NCBI GenBank assembly: GCA_002508425.1
Contig: DAKU01000153.1
Span: 43,043-50,003 of the forward strand
Direction of reading: 5' to 3'
Length of the DNA stretch: 6,961 nt
Source: Methanosarcinaceae archaeon UBA470
GTDB lineage: Archaea > Halobacteriota > Methanosarcinia > Methanosarcinales > Methanosarcinaceae
In this document: in pieces, positions 1 through 5,249 of the stretch
Layout of the letters: each line of letters begins with the position of its first letter
Position numbering within the stretch: the stretch's first letter is position 1
Notes under the pieces: model-generated
Database searches by the model: none
The model's input: the letters and a program-made list of their open reading frames with translations, nothing else
What the model was told of the DNA's origin: nothing
Program-made: the position numbers and the translations under genes

Positions 1-1
1 T

Positions 2-184
2 CTTGCTCTACTATGCGTACTTATGGTAATTGCTACGGTGCAGATGAACTCTGCAGCAGGATCAAACACCCCCTTAATTATTACAGGCGCAAGACATGGT
101 TCAAACACAAGAATGATGACTCACAGCAACAGTCATCATCGGAGAATAAAAATACGTAGAATGTGCTTTGAAGTGATTTCCTAA
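2..184 (+). CDS. Possible 3' part of a small secreted or membrane-anchored protein (partial)
   Basis: An open frame enters from the left edge and stops at TAA 182-184, giving 60 residues. The first 20 or so are strongly hydrophobic (LALLCVLMVIATVQMNSAAG), like the core and small-residue cleavage region of a signal peptide or an N-terminal anchor. The rest is polar and basic, with a His/Arg-rich stretch (HSNSHHRRIKIRR) and a repeated GSNT tetrapeptide 13 residues apart. Purine-first codons are more frequent in this frame (about two thirds) than in the competing open frame that ends at 159. The true start lies outside the window. I do not recognise a family. The frame could also be non-coding, because the frame-1 alternative is open over most of the same stretch. 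Confidence 0.35.
   Translation, partial: LALLCVLMVIATVQMNSAAGSNTPLIITGARHGSNTRMMTHSNSHHRRIKIRRMCFEVIS
113..139. other. Perfect 9-bp stem-loop upstream of pspA
   Basis: Bases 113-121 (ATGATGACT) are perfectly complementary to 131-139 (AGTCATCAT), with a 9-base loop. No T-run follows on the plus strand, so it is not a textbook terminator. It lies near the 3' end of the possible upstream coding frame, about 50 bases before the pspA promoter candidate. It could be an mRNA 3'-end structure, a regulator-binding dyad, or chance. Confidence 0.35.
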
Positions 185-186
185 CA

Positions 187-195
187 TTTATAAAG
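187..195 (+). promoter_or_regulatory. TATA-box candidate for the pspA-pspAA operon
   Basis: TTTATAAAG matches the archaeal TATA box. Its centre predicts a transcription start near 217-219, leaving a leader of about 18 bases that just contains the ribosome binding site. The box begins three bases after the stop of the possible upstream frame, so pspA would have its own promoter. Confidence 0.5.
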
Positions 196-222
196 TAAAG
201 CGAATATCTTTATGTGAACCAC

Positions 223-230
223 AAGGAGGG
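223..230 (+). promoter_or_regulatory. Strong ribosome binding site of pspA
   Basis: AAGGAGGG is a near-ideal Shine-Dalgarno sequence, five bases before the ATG at 236. It fixes this start and suggests efficient translation. Confidence 0.8.
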
Positions 231-235
231 AGAAT

Positions 236-934
236 ATGGGCTTATTCAATCGTATGAGCACAGTTATTAAAGCTAAAATGAACAAGATCGCCGATAAGAT
301 GGAGGATCCCCGGGAGACCCTTGATTATTCTTATGAAAAACAGTTAGAGTTACTCCAGAATGTAAAACGGGGAGTTGCTGAGGTCACGACATCAAAGAAA
401 CGCCTAGAACTACAGAAAGCCAAGTTACAGCAAAGTGTAGACAAGCTGGACCAGCAGGCAAGAGACGCGGTCATAGCTAACAGGGAAGATCTTGCAAGGC
501 TCGCTCTTGAGCGCAAGGCTGCACTTGTAGCGCAGGTACAGGGGCTTGATCTGCAGATCGTAGACCTGAACCAGGAGCAAGAGAAACTTGTAGCTGCAGA
601 AAAGCGGTTGTCCACAAAGGTTGAGATTTTCAGGACAAAGAAGGAGACCATTAAAGCACAGTATTCCTCTGCAGAAGCTCAGGTCAAGATCAATGAATCA
701 ATTTCTGGGATAAGCGAGGAAATGGCTGATGTGGGACTTGCTATGGAGAGGGCCGAGAACAAGACCGAACAGATGAAAGCACGTTCCTCAGCCCTTGATG
801 AGCTCATCGAACAAGGTACATTGGAAGATGTGACCGGCAGGCATGATGATATAGATCGGGAACTATCAAAGATAAGTTCCAAGAGCACCGTGGATGCAGA
901 ACTGGCAAAACTCAAACAGGAGGCAGGCAAATGA
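236..934 (+). CDS. pspA: PspA/IM30 (Vipp1) family membrane-stress protein
   Basis: PspA/IM30 proteins are peripheral coiled-coil proteins on the cytoplasmic face of the membrane; they assemble into rings or rods and stabilise damaged membranes (known of the family). This one has 232 residues, within the usual 220-230 range. It opens with an amphipathic, basic helix (GLFNRMSTVIKAKMNKIADK, residues 2-21), the expected membrane-sensing helix 0. The EDPRETLDYSYEKQLELL segment that follows is typical of the family. Residues 30-200 are almost entirely charged heptad-like helix without proline, as expected for the long coiled-coil hairpin. The start is set by the strong ribosome site. The next gene overlaps by four bases (ATGA), so the two are translationally coupled. 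Facing genes on the other strand encode HtpX and PspAB, known PspA-associated partners, which supports a role in envelope stress. The family call is secure; the trigger in this archaeon is unknown. Confidence 0.93.
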   Translation: MGLFNRMSTVIKAKMNKIADKMEDPRETLDYSYEKQLELLQNVKRGVAEVTTSKKRLELQKAKLQQSVDKLDQQARDAVIANREDLARLALERKAALVAQVQGLDLQIVDLNQEQEKLVAAEKRLSTKVEIFRTKKETIKAQYSSAEAQVKINESISGISEEMADVGLAMERAENKTEQMKARSSALDELIEQGTLEDVTGRHDDIDRELSKISSKSTVDAELAKLKQEAGK

Positions 935-1209
935 TTATCAGAATCATGGGTCAAGGGCAATATAACGTTCCGAGTAGCCTTTTTGATGAGTTGAATGCTA
1001 TTGATAACCGCATAGTTGGTCATGTGACAAAAGGAAATGAAAAAGCCTACAAGCAAGACCTTGCAGCTCTTATCTCAAAGATCAAGCAGAATGGCACGGT
1101 TCTGGGTGCAGAAGAGATTATTGAATCAGATGTCATAGTTCCTCCTGAAGATCTGACCTTTGCAGAAGCAAAGGATGTGTTCACAGGCACTGGCATCTTT
1201 GAAGACTAA
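931..1209 (+). CDS. pspAA: PspA-associated protein PspAA
   Basis: This 92-residue soluble protein begins MIIRIMGQGQYNVPSSLFDELNAIDN and has the PPEDLTFAEAKD motif (about residues 71-82) before a short acidic tail. From memory this matches the PspAA family, whose members are about 90 residues, start with MIVRIMGEGQY-like sequence and follow pspA in Actinobacteria and some archaea. The molecular role is not settled; a partner or modulator of PspA is the usual inference. The ATG lies inside the pspA stop (ATGA overlap), and CAGGAGG at 917-923 is seven bases upstream, so it is co-transcribed and coupled with pspA. No membrane segment or cysteine is present. The operon ends 24 bases before the stop of the convergent pspAB gene. 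Confidence 0.85.
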   Translation: MIIRIMGQGQYNVPSSLFDELNAIDNRIVGHVTKGNEKAYKQDLAALISKIKQNGTVLGAEEIIESDVIVPPEDLTFAEAKDVFTGTGIFED

Positions 1210-1233
1210 GTAACCTAGCAGTCGCACTAAATA

Positions 1234-1797
1234 TCAGAATGGTATTCCCCACAAAGGATACCATTTCTCTACATTTTTTTCTATGGGAAGTTCCCTTTCC
1301 ATCAGGGACTTGAGTCTGAATTCTACAGAACTGTTTCTCTCTTTGTTTCCTTTTGGTACAAAGGGGTAAAAACTGTCCTGCTTGAAATTGTATATCCAAT
1401 ATACGGTATTTTTTCCCTGGAACTTATATATGGCACATAGAAGCTGTTCGCCGAAACCATGTTCTATCATTGTCTGGCTTACCAGATGTATGTTGGTGAC
1501 AATGTCTTCAAAATCAGGATCTTCCAGGATGGCCCATAAAAAGTTGTATTCATCTTTTTTGAGTTTGTATGATGTTCCTGTTTCCTGGCAACTGTATTTT
1601 AATAGGTCTTCGATCTCAGTGCGAGCTGTTTCATAACGGGACGATTCAATTGGCTTAAAACATATCCCTGCCACTGTAGATGGTTTTATACCCAGGTTCG
1701 TTTCCAGAGTGATACTTGCTGTGGAAATAGCAAACAATCTCTCGGTTTTTGCTTTTGGGAGTTTGCTCCTTCCAAGTATAGTGTCAAGAAACCCCAT
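1234..1797 (-). CDS. pspAB: PspA-associated protein PspAB
   Basis: A 187-residue protein starting MGFLDTILGRSKLPKAKTERLF and ending in ELPIEKNVEKWYPLWGIPF. Both ends closely resemble what I recall of PspAB proteins, which begin MGFLDTLLGRS, end with an LP-E--xxWxPxWG-like motif, and sit beside htpX in Actinobacteria and some archaea. There is no signal peptide or membrane segment; the protein is probably cytoplasmic, with a mixed alpha/beta middle rich in aromatics (YWIYNF near 132-137). Its biochemical activity is not established. The start ATG shares its A with the TGA stop of htpX (TGATG), so translation should be coupled. GGGAG at 1809-1813 is a modest ribosome site 11 bases upstream. With HtpX, and the facing pspA-pspAA, it completes the PSP-type set. 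Confidence 0.82.
   Translation of the reverse strand: MGFLDTILGRSKLPKAKTERLFAISTASITLETNLGIKPSTVAGICFKPIESSRYETARTEIEDLLKYSCQETGTSYKLKKDEYNFLWAILEDPDFEDIVTNIHLVSQTMIEHGFGEQLLCAIYKFQGKNTVYWIYNFKQDSFYPFVPKGNKERNSSVEFRLKSLMERELPIEKNVEKWYPLWGIPF
1237..1280 (+). terminator. Hairpin plus T-run at the convergent junction (ends pspA-pspAA)
   Basis: Bases 1238-1245 (AATGGTAT) pair perfectly with 1258-1265 (ATACCATT). Wobble and extra pairs (1237/1266, 1246/1257, 1247/1256) lengthen the stem to about 11 bp around an eight-base loop. A run of seven T at 1274-1280 follows on the plus strand. The stem lies inside the last codons of the facing pspAB gene, so the structure serves coding and probably 3'-end formation. 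Archaeal termination relies mainly on T-rich tracts, so the T-run may matter more than the stem. Confidence 0.5.
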
Positions 1798-2678
1798 CAG
1801 AACTCAAGCTCCCTTTCTAATTTCTCAAGTGCTGCTAAGCGTTTTTCGGTGGAAGGGTGTGTGGATAGAAGCTGCATGATCGAAGAGCCGGATATTGCAG
1901 GGATGATGAAAAAGGCGTTCATGCCTTCAACTTTCCTTAAATCCTCAGATGGCACTCTCTGCATCGTACCGCTTATCTTCATAAGAGCGGATGCGAGTTT
2001 TGAAGGCTTCCCGGTTATAATTGCAGAACCTCTGTCAGCAGAGAATTCCCTATATCTTGAAAGGGCACGTATGAGTAGGAAGCTTATTACCCATACAATC
2101 ATTGAAACTATCCATACTACAATGAGCCCTCCATTTCCATTTCTCCTATCGTTCCCTCCGGTAAAGTACAATGCATACCTTACAATGAAGAAAGCAACTG
2201 TGGAAAGGAAGCTGGCTATGGTTAGTACTGTCATATCCCGGTTTTTAATGTGGGTCAGCTCATGCCCCAACACCGCTTCAAGCTCTTCCCTGTCAAGGCT
2301 ACGCATAAGCCCTGTAGTAACAGCAACAACTGCATTCTTTTGATTCCTGCCAGTTGCAAAAGCATTAGGCATCATAGTATTCATGATGGCTATTCTTGGC
2401 ACCGGGAGATCTGCGATCGCACATAGCCTTGTAATGATCTCATGGAGTTCAGGCTCCTCGCTTGCAGATACAATTCTGGCTCCTGATGTCCATAATACCA
2501 TCTTGTCAGAATAGTAGTATTGTACGAACATCATTACTCCTGCAAACAGAAGTATGAACATCGAATCTGTGCCATTCGCTGCCAGGAACACCAGGAAGAA
2601 CAGATACACGGCTCCCAGCAAGAACATGGTAAGCAGCATTCTGCTCTCTAATCCTATATCATGTTTCCATTTTCTCAT
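1797..2678 (-). CDS. htpX: Membrane zinc metalloprotease HtpX (M48B)
   Basis: HtpX is an integral-membrane zinc endoprotease that cuts misfolded or damaged membrane proteins at the cytoplasmic face (known of the family). The 293-residue length is normal. Two N-terminal membrane segments lie at about 13-34 and 40-56. The catalytic HELTH motif is at 139-143 (zinc ligands H139 and H143, catalytic E140). Two more membrane segments lie at about 150-173 and 184-204, and EFSADR starting at E211 gives the third zinc ligand. MPNAFATG near 103-110 and THPSTEKRL near 273-281 are also typical. All key residues are present. The start has a TAGGAG-type ribosome site nine bases upstream (CTCCT at 2688-2692 on the plus strand). 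pspAB follows with a one-base TGATG overlap, implying joint expression in membrane quality control. The gap to the upstream diamide synthase is 59 bases, so readthrough from that gene is possible. Confidence 0.95.
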   Translation of the reverse strand: MRKWKHDIGLESRMLLTMFLLGAVYLFFLVFLAANGTDSMFILLFAGVMMFVQYYYSDKMVLWTSGARIVSASEEPELHEIITRLCAIADLPVPRIAIMNTMMPNAFATGRNQKNAVVAVTTGLMRSLDREELEAVLGHELTHIKNRDMTVLTIASFLSTVAFFIVRYALYFTGGNDRRNGNGGLIVVWIVSMIVWVISFLLIRALSRYREFSADRGSAIITGKPSKLASALMKISGTMQRVPSEDLRKVEGMNAFFIIPAISGSSIMQLLSTHPSTEKRLAALEKLERELEF

Positions 2679-2712
2679 GGAGATGTACTCCTATCAACTG
2701 AATGTGTTGTCT

Positions 2713-2732
2713 GTAGGATGTTATTATCCTGC
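2713..2732. other. Small hairpin in the gap between the diamide synthase gene and htpX
   Basis: AGGAT at 2715-2719 pairs with ATCCT at 2726-2730 around a six-base loop; one wobble and one further pair (2714/2731, 2713/2732) extend it. It starts about six bases past the diamide synthase stop on the minus strand. No T-run follows on that strand, so it could be a processing or 3'-end structure, or an operator for htpX, rather than a terminator. Confidence 0.3.
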
Positions 2733-2737
2733 ATATA

Positions 2738-4051
2738 TCATCTGCGCTTATACTCTCTGCACATATCCACAAATGCTTTTACCGGAAAACTTACAGGATG
2801 AGCGTGCTGATAACATGCCAGGGAATTGTGCTCCACAATGCCATCCCAACCATCTTTTATCCCTTTTCCACGCTTCATCTCAAATGTAAGCCTGGCATCA
2901 TTATCGCAATATGTGGCAGAGTAATGGAATTCATGTCCACGAACTGGGCCTTTTATGAAAGGTCCGTGGGCATAACCTTCTGTATATCCTAGGGCTTGGA
3001 GCTTTTTGGTGAGCACAGTACGTGCCGGGAAAAGATCTGCCATTTTGTAGGTGACGTCTTCTATTTCGTATGAAGTGGAAAGGTATTGCAATCCGCCACA
3101 CTCCCCGTATATGGGCATTCCATCTGCAGATAGGTTTTTTAAGGCCTTTGTAGTTTCAGAGGCTTCAAGTTCACATGGGTAGAGTTCAGGATAACCTCCG
3201 CCAAAATACATCCCGTCTACATCTGGCACTTCTCCGGCCATAGGGCTAAAGAATACAATCTCTGCGCCATTTCTCCTGAATTCGTCGAACATATCGGCGT
3301 AGTAGAAACAGAATGCTTTATCCATAGCCACTCCGATCTTCAGGTCTGCCTCTGGTAGCTCATTTTCCGGCAGGTTATCTGTTTTTGGTTCCCTAGCCAG
3401 CCCTACAATTGCATCTATATCTACATTATCTTCAATGAATCGGGCAAGCTCACTGGTATCAAATTCACATTCAAATGCCATGTGCAATCCCAGGTGCCTA
3501 GAAGGTACGCTTATATCTTTATTGCGTGGAAGGCTTCCTACAATAGGTATATCTGGAATACAATCCCGGATCATTTTTGTGTGTCTTGGGCTTCCTACCT
3601 TGTTGAGGATCACTCCTGCAACTTCAACTCCTGAGTCGAATTCGGAATATCCCTTGACAATAGCAGCGGCACTACGCGACATCCCGTGGACATTAACTAC
3701 TAGGATCACAGGAACATCAAGGGATTTGGCAACATGTGCAGAACTTGCAACCTCGGTAGAGTCCATTCCATCAAATAGTCCCATTACACCTTCAATAACC
3801 GAAATATCTGAGCCTCCACAGGTGCGGTCCACTTCTCTTTTAACACCTTCGACTCCCATCATGAACGTGTCCAGGTTACGTGATGCCCTTTTGCAGATAG
3901 CCGTATGGTATGACGGATCAATATAGTCCGGACCAACTTTATATGGCTGGACTTGCATGTCTCTTTTGACCAGTGCAGCCATTAGCCCCATAGAGGCCGT
4001 GGTCTTTCCAACACCGCTGTTAGTTCCTGCAATCAGTACCGCTTTTGTCAT
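2738..4051 (-). CDS. cbiA: Cobyrinate (or Ni-sirohydrochlorin) a,c-diamide synthase, CbiA/CfbB family
   Basis: Glutamine-dependent amidotransferase that uses ATP to amidate the a and c acetate side chains of a corrinoid or nickel tetrapyrrole. In methanogens the family serves cobalamin (CbiA) and coenzyme F430 (CfbB) synthesis. The 437 residues hold an N-terminal ATP-binding domain with P-loop GTNSGVGKTT (9-18), KVGPDYIDPSYHT (38-50), SRNLDTFM and VIEGVMGLFDG (85-95). The C-terminal class I glutaminase domain has GGGYPELY (284-291), YGECGG with nucleophile C318, GHEFHYS (372-378), and H416/H418 near the end as the likely catalytic histidine. All key motifs are intact. CfbB genes, as I recall for Methanosarcinales, cluster with other cfb genes; this one stands alone, which leans towards CbiA but does not settle it. 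No Shine-Dalgarno site precedes the ATG, and the TATA tract spacing implies a leaderless message. moaA diverges from it. Confidence 0.88.
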   Translation of the reverse strand: MTKAVLIAGTNSGVGKTTASMGLMAALVKRDMQVQPYKVGPDYIDPSYHTAICKRASRNLDTFMMGVEGVKREVDRTCGGSDISVIEGVMGLFDGMDSTEVASSAHVAKSLDVPVILVVNVHGMSRSAAAIVKGYSEFDSGVEVAGVILNKVGSPRHTKMIRDCIPDIPIVGSLPRNKDISVPSRHLGLHMAFECEFDTSELARFIEDNVDIDAIVGLAREPKTDNLPENELPEADLKIGVAMDKAFCFYYADMFDEFRRNGAEIVFFSPMAGEVPDVDGMYFGGGYPELYPCELEASETTKALKNLSADGMPIYGECGGLQYLSTSYEIEDVTYKMADLFPARTVLTKKLQALGYTEGYAHGPFIKGPVRGHEFHYSATYCDNDARLTFEMKRGKGIKDGWDGIVEHNSLACYQHAHPVSFPVKAFVDMCREYKRR

Positions 4052-4073
4052 GAATTTTACTGTATGTGTAACG

Positions 4074-4082
4074 TATATATAT
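4074..4082. promoter_or_regulatory. TATA tract in the divergent gap between the diamide synthase gene and moaA
   Basis: TATATATAT is a symmetric TATA-like tract and the best one in the 84-base divergent gap. Read on the minus strand, its centre lies about 27 bases before the diamide synthase ATG, so transcription would start at or within a few bases of the start codon (leaderless). Read on the plus strand, it predicts a start near 4104-4106 and a leader of about 30 bases for moaA. One box may serve both directions. Confidence 0.45.
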
Positions 4083-4135
4083 CAGTATGTCCGACTAAAA
4101 TGCTCAAAGGCTTCTAAAAAAGGGATATTTGTAGT

Positions 4136-5062
4136 ATGAACGATCCACATAAAACGGAGTTCCTCAGAGATGCTTATGGCCGTACCATAAAGAGCCTGAG
4201 GATGTCTATTACTGACCGCTGTAATCTTAATTGTATCTATTGTCACAACGAAGGGAGCACGGGTGCTATAGGGGAAATGTCTGTGGAAACGATCTCCAAT
4301 ATAGTCCACGTTGCTGCGGGTTTTGGGGTCAATAGTCTCAAGATCTCAGGTGGGGAACCACTGTTGCGTAAAGATCTAAAAGATATACTCATCTCACTGC
4401 CCCCTCTTAAGGACGTGTCTATGACTACCAACGGTGTCCTGCTCAAGGAGTGCGCGCAGTCTCTAAAGGATGCAGGTCTTAACAGGGTTAATATAAGCCT
4501 TGATTCCCTAAATGAGACTAACTATAGACATATAACCAAGTGCAAGGATGGTATATTTCAAAAGGTTATAGGTGGTATTCATGCTGCTGTGGATGCTGAG
4601 CTTACTCCTGTGAAATTAAACATGGTCCTGCTCAAAGATGTTAATGAATCTGAGGTTGAGGAAATGCTTTCCTTTACCCGGGAATTCCATGGGGATGTTA
4701 TACTGCAGCTGATCCAACTCATGGATTTCGGGGATGTGGCCTGTTATCACGTAGATGTTGATGAGGTCGAAAGGGAACTTGAGCTTAAGGCCGGTTATGT
4801 CCAGGTTAGAGAATTACATCACCGAAAAAAATATCTCATTGACGGGGCTGAAGTTGAATTCGTCAAACCTGTAGATAATACTGAGTTCTGTGCTAACTGT
4901 AACAGGTTGCGTGTAACAGCAGATGGGAAGCTTCGTCCCTGTTTGCTTGTGAATGATAATCTTGTAGATGTATCTCGTGCCCCCTTGGAGGGCATGCCTG
5001 AACTTTTCAGGCTTGCTGTAAGTCGAAGGGTTCCATTCTATGTAAAACAAAAGGAGATATGA
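4136..5062 (+). CDS. moaA: GTP 3',8-cyclase MoaA (molybdenum/tungsten cofactor synthesis)
   Basis: MoaA is a radical SAM enzyme with two 4Fe-4S clusters; it converts GTP to 3',8-cyclo-GTP, the first step of molybdopterin synthesis. Methanogens need the pterin for formylmethanofuran and formate dehydrogenases. The 308-residue protein has the radical SAM motif C29-x3-C33-x2-C36 within TDRCNLNCIYCHNEG, and SGGEPLL (71-77) for SAM binding. The C-terminal cluster motif C252-x2-C255-x13-C269 encloses NRLRVTADGKLRPC, whose R257 and R259 match the GTP-binding arginines of the family. That second motif separates MoaA from other radical SAM proteins. The C terminus ends KQKEI and lacks the Gly-Gly tail of bacterial and human MoaA. 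The start gives the usual short lead-in before DAYGR. The ribosome site is weak (AGGGAT, 4121-4126). A 50-residue gene follows directly and is probably in the same transcript. Confidence 0.93.
   Translation: MNDPHKTEFLRDAYGRTIKSLRMSITDRCNLNCIYCHNEGSTGAIGEMSVETISNIVHVAAGFGVNSLKISGGEPLLRKDLKDILISLPPLKDVSMTTNGVLLKECAQSLKDAGLNRVNISLDSLNETNYRHITKCKDGIFQKVIGGIHAAVDAELTPVKLNMVLLKDVNESEVEEMLSFTREFHGDVILQLIQLMDFGDVACYHVDVDEVERELELKAGYVQVRELHHRKKYLIDGAEVEFVKPVDNTEFCANCNRLRVTADGKLRPCLLVNDNLVDVSRAPLEGMPELFRLAVSRRVPFYVKQKEI
5051..5056 (+). promoter_or_regulatory. Ribosome binding site that sets the start of the 50-residue gene
   Basis: AAGGAG lies within the last codons of moaA. It is only two bases from the ATG at 5059, which overlaps the moaA stop, but eight bases from the ATG at 5065. 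Normal spacing therefore favours the second ATG. Confidence 0.6.
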
Positions 5063-5064
5063 TT

Positions 5065-5217
5065 ATGGAAGTGAAGTTAACAGTTGATGGAAAGGATATT
5101 GAAATAAATAATTTTGTGCAAAAGATCCTTGCAGGTACTATAATTGGTGCAGTTAGCACATTGAACGGTGTAGAGGACGATTGTGGGGAGATCGTACTAA
5201 AAATTAGAAGATGCTAA
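5065..5217 (+). CDS. Conserved small protein, 50 residues, downstream of moaA
   Basis: A short gene that encodes a 50-residue protein starting MEVKLTVDGKDIEINNFVQK and ending KIRRC. It reads as two short beta strands, an amphipathic helix (NFVQKILAGTIIGAVSTL, about 16-33) and a final strand (EIVLKI). From memory this matches a family of archaeal proteins of about 50 residues with a V-L-VNG-x-I-x-LN-x-FV-x-x-IL pattern and no known function. There are two cysteines (C40 and the C-terminal C50). AAGGAG eight bases upstream supports this ATG; an alternative ATG at 5059 overlaps the moaA TGA and would add two residues. Only two bases separate it from moaA, so the two are almost certainly co-transcribed, but this does not prove a role in pterin synthesis. 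An OB- or ubiquitin-like mini-fold is possible; I cannot assign a function. Confidence 0.8.
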   Translation: MEVKLTVDGKDIEINNFVQKILAGTIIGAVSTLNGVEDDCGEIVLKIRRC

Positions 5218-5249
5218 AAATACAAAAGATTAACCTGCTTATAGCAGGT
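5215..5249 (-). terminator. Hairpin with T-rich tail over the surE stop codon
   Basis: ACCTGC at 5233-5238 pairs with GCAGGT at 5244-5249 around a five-base loop that includes part of the surE stop (5239-5241). On the minus strand the stem is followed by a T-rich stretch (5215-5231, TCTTTTGTATTTTTA), as expected for the 3' end of surE. Only 21 bases separate the convergent stops, so the stem may also mark the end of the moaA transcript, though no T-run follows on that side. Confidence 0.45.

Noticed and set aside
1..159. Alternative frame-1 reading at the left edge (ends TAG 157-159)
   Set aside because: Lower purine-first codon bias and no hydrophobic core or recognisable pattern; frame 2 is slightly better, though neither is certain.
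679..1056. 125-residue open frame on the minus strand across the pspA/pspAA junction
   Set aside because: Overlaps two well-supported genes and is Ser-rich, as expected from the reverse of Glu/Lys-rich coiled-coil codons.
1849..2343. 164-residue open frame opposite htpX
   Set aside because: It lies wholly antisense to a gene with intact zinc-protease motifs, has no ribosome site, and its composition mirrors the htpX codons.
3435..3926. 163-residue open frame opposite the diamide synthase gene
   Set aside because: Antisense to an intact conserved enzyme; Ser/Thr/Pro-rich composition typical of the reverse strand of a coding region, and no ribosome site.
5059..5217. Start of the 50-residue gene at the ATG overlapping the moaA stop
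   Set aside because: AAGGAG would be only two bases away; the ATG at 5065 has normal eight-base spacing. The overlap start remains a minor alternative.
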